Counted from the first letter of the stretch, positions 43,116 to 52,502 are shown. The stretch is DNA of 64,000 nt from Psychrobacillus sp. FSL K6-2836 (GCF_038003085.1 NZ_JBBOOM010000001.1:3782001-3846000); one strand, 5' to 3'. Notes: generated by a model from the letters alone, not told the origin. Made by a program: numbers and translations.

Positions 43116-43430
43116 ATGGCAATAGTTCACGGAACAGATCAAACTTTTAATTCAGAAATAGAAGAAGGATTAGTATTAGTAGATTTTTGGGCAACATGGT
43201 GCGGACCTTGTAAAATGATTGCTCCTGTATTAGAAGAAATGGACGCTGAAATGAGCGACAAAGTTAAAATTGTAAAAGTAGATGTTGATGAAAACCAAGC
43301 AACTGCTAGTCAATTCGGTATTATGTCTATCCCAACTCTAGTATTATTTAAAGATGGGCAACCTGTAGACAAAGCAGTAGGGTTCCAACCAAAAGAAGCA
43401 TTAGTACAATTTGTAGAAAAAAACGCATAA
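43116..43430 (+). CDS. trxA: Thioredoxin
   Basis: A 104-residue thioredoxin with the redox site WCGPC (Cys29, Cys32) in [16 protein letters not shown] and the cis-Pro region [12 protein letters not shown]. It reduces protein disulfides and ribonucleotide reductase. It has its own terminator before uvrC, as in B. subtilis where trxA is essential. Confidence 0.98.
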   Translation: MAIVHGTDQTFNSEIEEGLVLVDFWATWCGPCKMIAPVLEEMDAEMSDKVKIVKVDVDENQATASQFGIMSIPTLVLFKDGQPVDKAVGFQPKEALVQFVEKNA

Positions 43431-43436
43431 TATAAA

Positions 43437-43467
43437 ACCGGGTGCTACATAGTGCCCGGTTTTTTTA
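43437..43467 (+). terminator. Intrinsic terminator of trxA
   Basis: ACCGGGTGC pairs with GTGCCCGGT (wobble pairs included) around a small loop, then seven T. Confidence 0.9.
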
Positions 43468-43480
43468 AACGGGTGATAAT

Positions 43481-45271
43481 ATGAATGATTTAATAGAACA
43501 AAAATGTGCCATCCTACCAGATGAGCCAGGATGTTACTTAATGAAAGACCGACAAGGGACTATTATATACGTCGGCAAAGCAAAGATATTAAAAAATCGG
43601 GTGCGCTCTTATTTCAAAGGAGCTCATGATGGTAAAACGCTGCGATTAGTGCAAGAAATTGTTGACTTTGAATATATCGTCACTTCATCTGAGCTGGAAG
43701 CTTTAATACTAGAGCTCCATCTTATTAAAAAGCATGATCCAAAATATAATATTATGTTAAAAGATGATAAAACGTATCCATATATTAAAATTACTGCGGA
43801 ACAAGATCCTCGACTGATCATTACAAGGCAGGTAAAAAAAGATAAAGGGAAATACTTCGGACCTTATCCAAATTCTCATGCGGCACATGAAACGAAAAAA
43901 CTTCTAGATCGTTTATATCCACTTCGTAAATGTCAAAAGATGCCAAATAGAGTTTGTCTATACTACCATATGGGACAGTGTTTAGCTCCCTGTGTGAAAA
44001 AAGTGGAAGAAAATGCTTATGATACAATCATTCATGAAATTATTAGTTTCTTGAATGGCGGGCATACGCAAGTGAAAAAAGAATTGGTTGCGAAAATGAA
44101 TTCAGCTGCAGAAGCACTTGAATTTGAACGAGCAAAAGAGTATCGCGATCAAATTTCACATATCGAACAAGTGATGGAAAAACAAAAAATGACGATGAAT
44201 GATTTCACAAGCAGAGATATTTTTGGTTTCCATGTAGATAAAGGCTGGATGTGTGTGCAAGTATTCTTTATACGACAAGGGAAGCTTATAGAAAGAGACG
44301 TTTCGCTATTTCCTATTTTCCGAGATCCTGAAGAGGAGTTTATAACATTTTTAGGTCAATTTTATGCGAAGTCAGAACATATTAAACCTAAAGAAATTTA
44401 TGTTCCTATAAGTACGGATATCGACTTGGCTTCAAAGCTTCTAGAGATGAAGGTTTTTGTTCCACAAAGAGGCACGAAAAAAAATCTAGTCGAATTAGCG
44501 GAAAAGAATGCTCAAATAGCACTTACGGAGAAATTCCATTTGATTGAAAGACAAGAGGAACGGACGATCGGAGCAGTAGAGCAGCTTGGTGATTCGATGG
44601 GGATTGCAGCTCCAATGCGCATTGAAGCTTTTGATAATTCGCATATTCATGGGACTGATGCAGTATCCGCAATGGTTGTTTTTATCGATGGTAGGTCCAG
44701 TAAAAAGGATTATCGTAAATATAAAACAAAAACTGCAGCTAAACATGATGATTACGGAGCAATGCGTGAAGTTGTACGTAGAAGATATACTCGTGTACTT
44801 AAGGAAAATTTGCCGCTACCTGATTTAATCATTATTGATGGAGGCAAAGGACAAATTGAAGCTGCACGTGAAATTATAGAGGATGAGCTTGGGCTAGATA
44901 TTCCAATTGCAGGTCTTGCAAAGGATGGCAAGCATCAAACTTCGCAGCTTATTTACGGAGACCCTTTGGAGCTAATACCGATGAAGCGGACTAGTGAAGG
45001 TTTTTATTTGCTACAACGAATTCAGGATGAGGTCCATCGATTTGCTATAACATTCCATAGGCAGCAACGAGGAAAGCATACGATTGCATCTTCGCTGGAT
45101 GGTATTGAAGGTATCGGACCTCAGCGGAAAAAGTTATTATTAAAACATTTTGGTTCCTTAAAGAAAATTCAAGCTGCAAGTAAAGATGAATTAATGGCGG
45201 CGGGACTTCCGAGTAAACAGGCAGATATAATGATTGGTCATTTTCAGAAAAATGTATTGTCTTCTGAATAA
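43481..45271 (+). CDS. uvrC: UvrABC system protein C
   Basis: A 596-residue excinuclease subunit. It has an N-terminal GIY-YIG nuclease (about 12-95, [20 protein letters not shown]), a UvrB-binding UVR segment (about 198-235), an RNase H-like nuclease domain ([20 protein letters not shown] and [12 protein letters not shown]) and C-terminal helix-hairpin-helix repeats ([18 protein letters not shown]). It makes both cuts in nucleotide-excision repair. Length is normal (about 590-600). Confidence 0.97.
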   Translation: MNDLIEQKCAILPDEPGCYLMKDRQGTIIYVGKAKILKNRVRSYFKGAHDGKTLRLVQEIVDFEYIVTSSELEALILELHLIKKHDPKYNIMLKDDKTYPYIKITAEQDPRLIITRQVKKDKGKYFGPYPNSHAAHETKKLLDRLYPLRKCQKMPNRVCLYYHMGQCLAPCVKKVEENAYDTIIHEIISFLNGGHTQVKKELVAKMNSAAEALEFERAKEYRDQISHIEQVMEKQKMTMNDFTSRDIFGFHVDKGWMCVQVFFIRQGKLIERDVSLFPIFRDPEEEFITFLGQFYAKSEHIKPKEIYVPISTDIDLASKLLEMKVFVPQRGTKKNLVELAEKNAQIALTEKFHLIERQEERTIGAVEQLGDSMGIAAPMRIEAFDNSHIHGTDAVSAMVVFIDGRSSKKDYRKYKTKTAAKHDDYGAMREVVRRRYTRVLKENLPLPDLIIIDGGKGQIEAAREIIEDELGLDIPIAGLAKDGKHQTSQLIYGDPLELIPMKRTSEGFYLLQRIQDEVHRFAITFHRQQRGKHTIASSLDGIEGIGPQRKKLLLKHFGSLKKIQAASKDELMAAGLPSKQADIMIGHFQKNVLSSE

Positions 45272-45312
45272 TCATGTGTTATGGTTATATGAATTTAATA
45301 TTCACTGTATTT

Positions 45313-45491
45313 AAGTGAAGATAGAGGTGCGATTAGACATCAGTACTCAGCAGGAGGAAGGAAAGTTCCTAGAATGGCTGAGGAAAGGGTTTTTCGCCGA
45401 AACATAGAATAGCTTTTCCTATTTTATTGTTGGTTCTGCATTTAATAGATGTAGGATTGTCAGAATTTATATTCTGGAGGGCTATCTCACA
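45313..45491 (+). promoter_or_regulatory. Lysine riboswitch (L-box)
   Basis: The aptamer is bounded by GTGAAGATAG (45315-45324) and CTATCTCAC (45482-45490), which form P1. Inside are the L-box landmarks AGATAGAGGTGCGA, GTACTCAGCAGGAGGAAGG and a GGAGGGCTATCTCAC end. When lysine binds, the downstream terminator forms and lysC is shut off. The expected gene follows. Confidence 0.93.
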
Positions 45492-45521
45492 TGGGCAGAT
45501 TTTTTGGACCGTGTATGAGAC

Positions 45522-45555
45522 AATGCTTTTCACAATATGTGAAAAGCATTTTTTG
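45522..45555 (+). terminator. Riboswitch-controlled terminator of lysC
   Basis: A perfect 13-bp stem (AATGCTTTTCACA at 45522-45534 with TGTGAAAAGCATT at 45538-45550) followed by TTTTG. It is the expression platform of the lysine riboswitch. Confidence 0.92.
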
Positions 45556-45737
45556 ATCCTTTCAGTAAAGAGAAACTTCAATTGATGGGGATTTTCTTCA
45601 TTCCCTATTATGTTAGTTGAACCATTCGGGCTTTAACGGGCAGTTGATTTCCCACATAGGCCATTGTACATTGTGGATTCGTTGAAGTGGGAGTCTCACT
45701 GCACGTGAAAGCGGGACAAAAAAGGGAGCGGATATAC

Positions 45738-46970
45738 ATGACTAAAATTGTAATGAAGTTTGGCGGTACTTCAGTTGAATCAACAGAAAAAATTTCAAAT
45801 GTTGCTAATCGGGTGAAACGTGAAAAAGAAAAAGGAAATGATATTGTCGTTGTTGTATCTGCAATGGGTAAAACAACAGATGAATTAGCAAACCTTGCTT
45901 TCGGATTAGCGGAATCACCATCCAAACGAGAAATGGACATGCTTTTATCGAATGGTGAGCAGGTTACGATGGCATTACTAGCTATTAAGTTAAATGCAAT
46001 TGGGATAGATGCCATCTCTCTAACTGGTGCTCAGGCAGGTCTCATAACAGATAATGTACATAGAAATGCAAAAGTACTAAAACTGGATCCTTCTAAAATT
46101 GACGGTTTACTTGCCACAAATAAAGTAGTTATTGTAGCGGGTTTCCAGGGGATAACAGAAGCTGGAGAGATTACTACTCTTGGCAGAGGAGGATCTGATA
46201 CAACTGCTGTAGCTATTGCTGCTTCCATCGGAGCTGAGATTTGCGACATTTATACGGATGTTGATGGTATTTATACATCCGATCCACGTTATATTGAGAA
46301 TGCTCGAAAACTTGACCAACTTGAATATGACGAAATGCTTGAACTAGCTAACTTAGGCGCAGGGGTATTACATCCACGTGCTGTTGAATTTGCTAAAAAC
46401 TATAAGGTTCCATTACGAGTACGCTCAAGCTATAAAGATGGAGAAGGAACGATTTTGAAGGAGGAAGTAGATGTGGAAAATAATTTAGTAGTTCGTGGGG
46501 TAGCGTTTGAATCCGATATCGTTCGATTAACTATAGAATATGAGGTGCCATTTAATGGCTCTTTAGCTTCTATTTTCACAACTCTAGCTACAAACCATAT
46601 AAACGTGGATATAATTGTTCAGTCGATAGTTGATGGAGTGAAGCCAGCAGTTTCTTTTTCTATAAAAAAAGAATCTCTGGCTGAAGCGATAACAGTTTTA
46701 GAAACACATAAACAAACGCTTGGCTTTACCTTCGCAGATTTTGAAGTAGGTCTTTCAAAGGTTTCTATTGTAGGTTCTGGTATGGTTTCGAACCCAGGTG
46801 TTGCAGCTCAAATGTTTGATCGCCTGAGAACAGAGAATATTCCTGTGAAAATGGTAAGTACATCTGAGATAAAAGTGTCTGTTGTAGTACCTCAGCAACA
46901 TATGATTGAAGCCGCAAATGCCTTGCATGACGAATTCGATCTTGCGTTAACCCATCAATCGGTACAATAA
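45738..46970 (+). CDS. lysC: Aspartokinase, lysine-sensitive type
   Basis: A 410-residue enzyme making aspartyl phosphate for lysine, threonine, methionine and diaminopimelate (cell wall and spore cortex). The kinase domain carries KFGGTSVES and TTLGRGGSDTTAVAIAA, and two ACT domains (about 265-400) bind effectors. In B. subtilis this gene also makes a smaller beta subunit from an internal start. AGGGAGCGG supports the ATG used; the longer open frame overlaps the leader. It is under the lysine riboswitch. Confidence 0.96.
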   Translation: MTKIVMKFGGTSVESTEKISNVANRVKREKEKGNDIVVVVSAMGKTTDELANLAFGLAESPSKREMDMLLSNGEQVTMALLAIKLNAIGIDAISLTGAQAGLITDNVHRNAKVLKLDPSKIDGLLATNKVVIVAGFQGITEAGEITTLGRGGSDTTAVAIAASIGAEICDIYTDVDGIYTSDPRYIENARKLDQLEYDEMLELANLGAGVLHPRAVEFAKNYKVPLRVRSSYKDGEGTILKEEVDVENNLVVRGVAFESDIVRLTIEYEVPFNGSLASIFTTLATNHINVDIIVQSIVDGVKPAVSFSIKKESLAEAITVLETHKQTLGFTFADFEVGLSKVSIVGSGMVSNPGVAAQMFDRLRTENIPVKMVSTSEIKVSVVVPQQHMIEAANALHDEFDLALTHQSVQ

Positions 46971-47029
46971 TTTATAGTTTAAAGTAACGATGAAATTAAA
47001 CTATCTCAAATAAAATCAAATTGATTTTT

Positions 47030-47071
47030 AAAGAGGTCGATTGTGACGCAGTCACGATCAGCCTCTTTTTT
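47030..47071 (+). terminator. Module C apical hairpin acting as lysC terminator
   Basis: AAAGAGG and a GATTGTGACG core pair with GTCACGATC and CCTCTTT, followed by a T-run. It lies 60 bases after the lysC stop. The sequence beyond it (TTATGGCGTTAGTCTGCCCG, GTCGCCCTCC) is module C read on the other strand, so the terminator is the apex of a truncated repeat copy whose outer arm has been lost on the lysC side. Confidence 0.75.
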
Positions 47072-47600
47072 CTATGGTAATTTTATGGCGTTAGTCTGCC
47101 CGTCGCCCTCCTATAACTCTTAGAAAGAGGTTAGTGCGTTTTTGGATAACTAGAGAAAAGATGCTTTCCTAATCATAGAGTAAGCGCCAGAAGATACAAT
47201 TTCTGGCGCTATTTGGCTTCTTTTGGGTAAACACTTACTATTTCTCTTTATTTCCACTAGTATTAAGAAAAATCTATTTCCTTTATCCATCATTAAAATA
47301 ATTGCATCTCATTAACTAAAACTAATTCTATTTTCATAATCATAACCAATGCTAAATCTAATATTGAGTACTACACACTATATTGATTATAGTTAAAGGG
47401 CGACTTCGGCGGGATGAGGGAGACAGATGAGTTATCACAGCGACGCGTTGAGCTGTGGTGATAGCTCATCGCTTCCCCTGCGGAAAGCGTCCACTTGTTT
47501 CTTCATCGCTACGCTAGCTTCGAAACATGAAAGTGGGTTGAAACTGAAATCAGTAGTATCTTTCATTAATGATAGTAATTTTGAAGAACATTTTTATATA
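47030..47600 (-). repeat. Composite intergenic repeat, inverted copy (modules C, B, A)
   Basis: Reading the minus strand gives the same order A-B-C as copies 1 and 2. Module A covers about 47600-47345, with a strong apical hairpin in which GATGAG, TATCAC and CTCATC take part. Module B (about 47300-47150) contains a perfect 10-bp hairpin AGCGCCAGAA / TTCTGGCGCT (47183-47210). Module C, lacking one outer arm, is at 47150-47030. It fills the whole 680-base gap between lysC and yslB. No gene is seen. Confidence 0.83.
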
Positions 47601-47611
47601 CGCTTATCTAT

Positions 47612-47660
47612 TGAAAAAGGGTGACAGGAAAAGTCAAAAATGACTAACCTGTTACCCTTT
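47612..47660 (-). terminator. Intrinsic terminator of yslB
   Basis: On the minus strand AAAGGGTAACAGG pairs with CCTGTCACCCTTT (one G-U) and TTT follows. The stem overlaps the yslB stop codon at 47652. Confidence 0.8.
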
Positions 47661-48065
47661 AGTTTTAGAATCCCATTTTATCTGTAAAGAGACTAAGCCG
47701 TTCTTTTTAACTTCCTCGTCGTAACATTCGGTTAAATAGCCAGTAAGCTTTTGTTGTTGTTCAGCTAAAAAACCTGCTTCTAATCGGTGACTTCTGCTCT
47801 GTCCACTCTGAGGTAGATTATATGTACTTAACGTATAGAAAGTAGAATCTTTTGTTGTTTTTTCTAAATGTAAAGTGCCCCAACCAGCTTCATTGAAAAA
47901 CGTGACGGCTTCTTCCATCGAATAAAGGGGGAATTTTCGAGCTAAATCTTTTCCAGCCCAATATAATATATCTTTTTCATGTTTTCCGAGAATAGAAGTA
48001 AGCACGTGGTCTCTTATTAACTCATATCCAAAGGAAGTTACATGTGAATGTTCCTTTTCATTCAA
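47652..48065 (-). CDS. yslB: DUF2507 protein YslB
   Basis: A 137-residue protein with DUF2507 landmarks YELIRDHVLTSILGKHEKDI, YWAGKDLARKFPL, FFNEAGWGTLHLEK and RLEAGFLAEQ. The family resembles ligand-binding V4R/haem-NO-like folds, but no function is established. A longer frame with ATG exists, but AGAAGGG fits the TTG chosen here, giving MNEKEHSHVTSFG. Its position between lysC and sdhC, on the opposite strand, matches B. subtilis. Confidence 0.87.
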   Translation of the reverse strand: MNEKEHSHVTSFGYELIRDHVLTSILGKHEKDILYWAGKDLARKFPLYSMEEAVTFFNEAGWGTLHLEKTTKDSTFYTLSTYNLPQSGQSRSHRLEAGFLAEQQQKLTGYLTECYDEEVKKNGLVSLQIKWDSKTKG

Positions 48066-48213
48066 GTAGCAACCCTTCTTTCCAAAAATCATTATTGCCT
48101 ATTTATTTTATCATAAAAAAATAGTAATGGGGACCAGAATAGATTGTGATTAATTAAACAAATTATTATCCAAAATAGGTAAAGGAATCCAAATGAAAAT
48201 TCAGAAACATACC

Positions 48214-48242
48214 TTGACGCTCCAAAATGATGAGAGTACAAT
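48214..48242 (+). promoter_or_regulatory. Sigma-A promoter of sdhCAB
   Basis: TTGACG at 48214-48219, a 17-base spacer and TACAAT at 48237-48242, about 107 bases before the sdhC start. A small hairpin, GATAGTTT / AAACTATC at 48304-48321, lies in the leader close to the ribosome binding site. Confidence 0.8.
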
Positions 48243-48348
48243 GGATATGTCATAAATACGTAACATGATGATGTGAAAGATTTGAAAACAATTGTTTTTT
48301 TGCGATAGTTTTCAAACTATCAGTCGGAAATTTGAGGGGGTAATTGTT

Positions 48349-48960
48349 TTGTCGAAGGAGCGCGAATTTTATTGGCGTCGACTGCATTCCTTACTAGGTA
48401 TTATTCCTGTAGGTTTGTTTTTAACGCAGCATTTAGTAGTAAACCATTTTGCTACAAGAGGTGCAGAAGCATTTAATAGTGCAACTCACTTTATGGAGAG
48501 TCTACCATTTAAGTTATTGTTAGAAATCTTCGTAATATATCTACCATTAATGTTCCATGCATTTTACGGAATTTATATTGCATTCACTGCAAAAAATAAT
48601 CCGAAAAACTTTGGTACATTAAGAAACTATTTATTTATTTTGCAACGCTTTACTGGAATTTTCCTTGTAGTATTTATTGCATGGCATGTTTTTGAAACAC
48701 GTTTCCAAGCTGCTATTGGAGCAAAAGAAGTTAACTTTAACATGATGGAAGAGATCTTATCTAATCCATGGATGTTAGGTTTCTATATCGTAGGTGTTAT
48801 TTCGGCTACATTCCATTTAGCTAACGGTATTTGGTCATTCTTAGTTAGCTGGGGTATTACACAATCTGCAAGATCACAACAAATTGCAACTTACGTAACA
48901 TTAATAATCTTCTTAGCGTTATCTGTAGTTGGCGTACAAGCTCTTCTAGCATTCGTTTAA
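48349..48960 (+). CDS. sdhC: Succinate dehydrogenase cytochrome b558 subunit
   Basis: A 203-residue five-span membrane anchor carrying two b haems. The ligand histidines can be placed at 13, 28, 70, 113 and 156, which match the B. subtilis SdhC haem ligands (13, 28, 70, 113, 155). It starts REFYWRRLHSLLGIIPVG. The start codon is TTG, after GAGGGGG. It anchors SdhA and SdhB to the membrane and passes electrons to menaquinone. Confidence 0.97.
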   Translation: MSKEREFYWRRLHSLLGIIPVGLFLTQHLVVNHFATRGAEAFNSATHFMESLPFKLLLEIFVIYLPLMFHAFYGIYIAFTAKNNPKNFGTLRNYLFILQRFTGIFLVVFIAWHVFETRFQAAIGAKEVNFNMMEEILSNPWMLGFYIVGVISATFHLANGIWSFLVSWGITQSARSQQIATYVTLIIFLALSVVGVQALLAFV

Positions 48961-49009
48961 GAAACTGTAAAGACGTTCAACTACTATTAAATCGAGGAGT
49001 GAGAATAGC

Positions 49010-50767
49010 ATGGCAAAAAGTAAACTGATTGTTGTCGGCGGTGGATTAGCTGGCTTGATGGCAACAATGAAAGCTGCCGAGGATGGCACGCACGTAGATC
49101 TATTTTCAATAGTACCTGTAAAACGTTCACACTCTGTTTGTGCACAAGGCGGTATTAACGGAGCTGTAAATACAAAAGGTGAAGGAGATTCTCCAGCAGT
49201 ACATTTAGATGATACTATATATGGTGGAGATTTCTTAGCAAACCAAAAACCAGTAAAAGCAATGGCAGATGCAGCACCTGGGATTATTAGTTTATTTGAC
49301 AGAATGGGTGTTATGTTCAACCGTACACCTGAAGGATTATTAGATTTCCGTCGTTTTGGTGGTACAATGATGCACCGTACAGCATTTGCTGGTGCAACAA
49401 CTGGCCAACAATTACTTTATGCACTAGACGAGCAAGTTCGTCGTTTTGAAGTAGACGGTTTAGTAACAAAATTCGAAGGATGGGAATTCCTTGGAATTAT
49501 TAAAGATAACGAAGGCGTATGTCGTGGTATTAAAGCGCAAAACCTTCTAACAATGGAAATTCGTGCGTTCCGCGGAGATGCAGTTATTATGGCTACTGGT
49601 GGCCCTGGAATTATTTTCGGGAAAACTACTAACTCTATCATCAATACTGGTTCTGCTGCTTCAATCGTATATCAACAAGGTGCTTATTATGCAAACGGAG
49701 AATTTATCCAAATTCACCCAACTGCAATCCCTGGTGACGATAAACTACGTTTGATGTCAGAATCTGCACGTGGTGAGGGTGGACGTATTTGGACATACAA
49801 AGACGGTAAACCTTGGTACTTCCTAGAAGAAAAATATCCTGCCTACGGTAACTTAGTTCCACGTGATATTGCAACACGTGAAATCTTTGACGTATGTGTT
49901 AACCAAAAGCTAGGTATTAATGGAGAAAACATGGTTTATCTAGATCTTTCACACAAGGATCCACATGAACTAGACGTTAAACTTGGTGGTATCATTGAAA
50001 TTTACGAGAAATTCACTGGTGATGACCCTCGTAAAGTTCCAATGAAAATTTTCCCTGCAGTTCACTATTCAATGGGCGGACTATGGGTCGATGATGATCA
50101 AATGACGAATATTCCAGGATTATTTGCTGCTGGAGAATGTGATTTTTCACAGCATGGTGCTAACCGTTTAGGAGCTAACTCCTTACTTTCAGCTGTTTTC
50201 GGCGGAAGTGTTGCAGGACCAAATGCAGTTAAATATATGAGTCATCTTAAAACTCATGCAGTTGATATGGATGATTCTATCTTTGAAGCTGAACTAAAAC
50301 TGGAACAAGAGAAATGGGACAAAGTTATGTCTATGAAAGGTACGGAAAATGCGTACTTACTTCATAAAGAACTTGGTGAATGGATGACGGATAACGTAAC
50401 TGTTGTTCGTTATAATGATAAATTAGAAGCAACTGATAAGAAAATTCAAGAGCTTTTAGAGCGTTTTGAAAATATTAATATGGATGACACGCAACAATGG
50501 TCTAACCAAGGCGCATCATTTACTCGTCAGTTAAAAAATATGTTATATTTAGCACGTGTTATTACATTAGGTGCGCTTAATCGTAATGAAAGCCGTGGAG
50601 CGCATTACAAGCCTGACTTCCCAGAGCGTAATGATGAAGAGTTCTTGAAAACAACGATGGCGAAATTTGATCCAGCTACAGGGGCTCCAGTTTTACATTA
50701 TGAAGAAGTAGATATATCTCTTATTGCACCTCGTAAACGCGATTATTCTGCGAAAGGGGACAATTAA
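49010..50767 (+). CDS. sdhA: Succinate dehydrogenase flavoprotein subunit
   Basis: A 585-residue flavoprotein. The FAD fold is VVGGGLAGLMATMKAAEDGT, the flavin-attachment region is RSHSVCAQGGINGAVNTKGE, and the active-site segments include LMSESARGEGGRIW and HQFGANRLGANSLLS-like AANRLGANSLLSAVFGG region (here QHGANRLGANSLLSAVFGG). It oxidises succinate to fumarate in the TCA cycle. It lies 49 bases after sdhC and two bases before sdhB. GAGGAGTGA precedes the ATG. Confidence 0.97.
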   Translation: MAKSKLIVVGGGLAGLMATMKAAEDGTHVDLFSIVPVKRSHSVCAQGGINGAVNTKGEGDSPAVHLDDTIYGGDFLANQKPVKAMADAAPGIISLFDRMGVMFNRTPEGLLDFRRFGGTMMHRTAFAGATTGQQLLYALDEQVRRFEVDGLVTKFEGWEFLGIIKDNEGVCRGIKAQNLLTMEIRAFRGDAVIMATGGPGIIFGKTTNSIINTGSAASIVYQQGAYYANGEFIQIHPTAIPGDDKLRLMSESARGEGGRIWTYKDGKPWYFLEEKYPAYGNLVPRDIATREIFDVCVNQKLGINGENMVYLDLSHKDPHELDVKLGGIIEIYEKFTGDDPRKVPMKIFPAVHYSMGGLWVDDDQMTNIPGLFAAGECDFSQHGANRLGANSLLSAVFGGSVAGPNAVKYMSHLKTHAVDMDDSIFEAELKLEQEKWDKVMSMKGTENAYLLHKELGEWMTDNVTVVRYNDKLEATDKKIQELLERFENINMDDTQQWSNQGASFTRQLKNMLYLARVITLGALNRNESRGAHYKPDFPERNDEEFLKTTMAKFDPATGAPVLHYEEVDISLIAPRKRDYSAKGDN

Positions 50768-50769
50768 TA

Positions 50770-51546
50770 ATGGTAACAGCAACTGAAACAAAAAAAGTCC
50801 AGTTTGAAATTTTACGTCAAGATACACCTGAATCTACACCATTTTGGGAAAAATTCGAAGTAAATTATCGACCAAATATGAATGTAATTTCTGCTTTAAT
50901 GGAAATTCGTCAAAACCCTGTAAATGTTGATGGAAAAGCTACAACTCCTGTAACTTGGGATATGAACTGTTTAGAGGAAGTATGTGGAGCTTGTTCAATG
51001 GTTATCAATGGTCGTCCACGTCAATCTTGTTCGGCATTAATCGATCAATTGACACAACCGATTCAATTGGCACCAATGAAAACATTCCCAGTTGTTCGTG
51101 ATCTTCAAGTGGATCGTACACGCATGTTCGATTCTTTGAAAAAAGTAAAAGCATGGGTTCCTATCGATGGTTCTTACGATCTTGGTGAAGGACCTCGTAT
51201 GCCAGAACGCAAACGTCAATGGGCATATGAATTGTCTAAATGTATGACTTGTGGTGTATGTCTAGAAGCTTGTCCAAACGTAAACAGTGGTTCTAACTTT
51301 ATGGGACCAGCACCGCTTTCACAAGTACGTTTATTTAATGCACATCCAACTGGTTCTATGAACAAGGATGAACGTTTAAATACAATTATGGGAGATGGTG
51401 GTCTTGCAAACTGTGGTAACGCACAAAACTGTGTTGTTGCTTGTCCAAAAGGTATCCCACTTACAACTTCTATCGCTGCATTGAACCGTGATACTACTGT
51501 TCAAATGTTCAAAGACTTCTTCGGAAGCGACCATATGGTTGATTAG
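50770..51546 (+). CDS. sdhB: Succinate dehydrogenase iron-sulfur subunit
   Basis: A 258-residue protein with three clusters: [2Fe-2S] in CLEEVCGACSMVINGRPRQ plus the next Cys, [4Fe-4S] in CMTCGVCLEACP and [3Fe-4S] in CGNAQNCVVACPKGIP. It passes electrons from the flavin to cytochrome b558. It starts two bases after the sdhA stop, so translation is coupled. No ordinary terminator follows; instead a hairpin-rich repeat region begins at once. Confidence 0.97.
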   Translation: MVTATETKKVQFEILRQDTPESTPFWEKFEVNYRPNMNVISALMEIRQNPVNVDGKATTPVTWDMNCLEEVCGACSMVINGRPRQSCSALIDQLTQPIQLAPMKTFPVVRDLQVDRTRMFDSLKKVKAWVPIDGSYDLGEGPRMPERKRQWAYELSKCMTCGVCLEACPNVNSGSNFMGPAPLSQVRLFNAHPTGSMNKDERLNTIMGDGGLANCGNAQNCVVACPKGIPLTTSIAALNRDTTVQMFKDFFGSDHMVD

Positions 51547-51716
51547 TAGAAATGCGTAATCGCGCCTATGGAGGTATACAGTCTAAGTATGCGACATCGT
51601 GTCGCAACGACTGTATGACCCGCCTCCTGCGGGCCTCCGACAAGTAAATGGGAAGATTTGCAGTCCAACTTGTTGGAAGGAAAAGATTTACATTTAACCT
51701 CGAGGGGCAACGTTTT
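51547..51716. repeat. Hairpin cluster after sdhB
   Basis: ATACAGTC (51576-51583) pairs with GACTGTAT (51609-51616) around an inner GCGACA/TGTCGC stem, followed by CCCGC/GCGGG (51620-51634). No T-run follows, so these are not classic terminators. The hairpins could protect the 3' end of sdh mRNA. No gene is seen. Confidence 0.6.
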
Positions 51717-51925
51717 TCTGCGACGAGCTTTGCGCAGGAGCAATATATTTTTTTCTGCGACGAGCTTTGCGCAGGAGCAATATGTTTTTTTCTGCGACGA
51801 GCTTTTGCGCAGGAGCAAAATGTTTTTTTCTGCGACGAGCTTTGCGCAGGAGCAATATGTTTTTCTGCGACGAGCTTTGCGCAGGAGCAATATGTTTTTC
51901 TGCGACGAGCTTTGCGCAGGAGCAA
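51717..51925. repeat. Six-unit tandem array of a 35-38-base fold-back unit
   Basis: Units start at 51717, 51754, 51791, 51829, 51864 and 51899. Each has the core TCTGCGACGAGCTTTGCGC then AGGAGCAA, with a CTGCG/CGCAG stem, joined by a short TATGTTTTTT spacer. The same unit occurs once inside module A copy 4 (TTTGCGACGAGCTTGCG at 32117) and as a variant in copies 1 and 3. Frames on both strands stay open through the array and give a low-complexity product; they are not genes. Confidence 0.92.
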
Positions 51926-52049
51926 GGCGTTGAAGCTAGACAATAGATGCTATAAGAAGATCTGTGTAGAATATTATTATTCTATGCAGATTTTTTCTTT
52001 CTCTGTTACAATAAATGAATATCTATTCATTTTAGGGGGAGCTTAATTT

Positions 52050-52502
52050 ATGAAGGCTAAATACATAGAAGATAGTGCAACATGGGAGCAGGATTTTCGT
52101 TTTTATTCGGAGGTTAGTGTACGTTTTTCAGAAACGGACATGTATGGACATTTGAACAATACAGTTACATTTGCTTATTTTGAATATGCGCGAATTGAAT
52201 ACTTCAAGCATATTCAACTCATGAATGACTGGTTAAATCCAAAGGGAGAAAAAATTCCGGTAGTTGCTGATTTGCAATGTGATTATGTAAAACAAGTATT
52301 CTTTGATGAGTTGCTCCACATTTATGTGAAAGCAAATTCTGTTGGCTCATCCTCTGTGGATATACATTACATGGCAAAGAATGAAAAAGGTGAAATTGTC
52401 TTTACTGGTCGTGGATCCATAGTTCAAATTGATAAAAAAACTGGTCGTGCTGCAAAATGGTCTGAGGAGGAACGAGAAGTTTTTCAAAAGAGTATTAACT
52501 AG
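52050..52502 (+). CDS. ysmA: Hot-dog-fold acyl-CoA thioesterase (YsmA)
   Basis: A 150-residue 4HBT-family protein. The active-site segment VRFSETDMYGHLNNTVTFAY with Asp before YGHLNN is diagnostic, and IEYFKHI and QCDYVKQVFFDELLHIYVKA follow. It hydrolyses an acyl-CoA of unknown chain; the family includes 4-hydroxybenzoyl-CoA-type thioesterases. Position between sdhB and gerE matches B. subtilis ysmA. AGGGGGAGC precedes the ATG. Confidence 0.88.
   Translation: MKAKYIEDSATWEQDFRFYSEVSVRFSETDMYGHLNNTVTFAYFEYARIEYFKHIQLMNDWLNPKGEKIPVVADLQCDYVKQVFFDELLHIYVKANSVGSSSVDIHYMAKNEKGEIVFTGRGSIVQIDKKTGRAAKWSEEEREVFQKSIN

Noticed and set aside
45608-46015. 135-codon minus-strand frame across the lysC start
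   Set aside because: It overlaps the aspartokinase coding region and its leader; the plus-strand gene and riboswitch explain the sequence.
51717-51925. Possible CRISPR array
   Set aside because: The gaps between cores are only 8-11 bases and nearly identical to each other; no cas genes are nearby. It is a plain tandem repeat.
51543-52046. Long open frames on both strands through the tandem array (products rich in LLRKARRRKTYCSCAK-like or FAQEQYVFFCDEL-like repeats)
   Set aside because: They arise because the 35-38-base unit lacks stops in several frames; there is no ribosome binding site, the product is pure repeat translation, and it is open on both strands at once.
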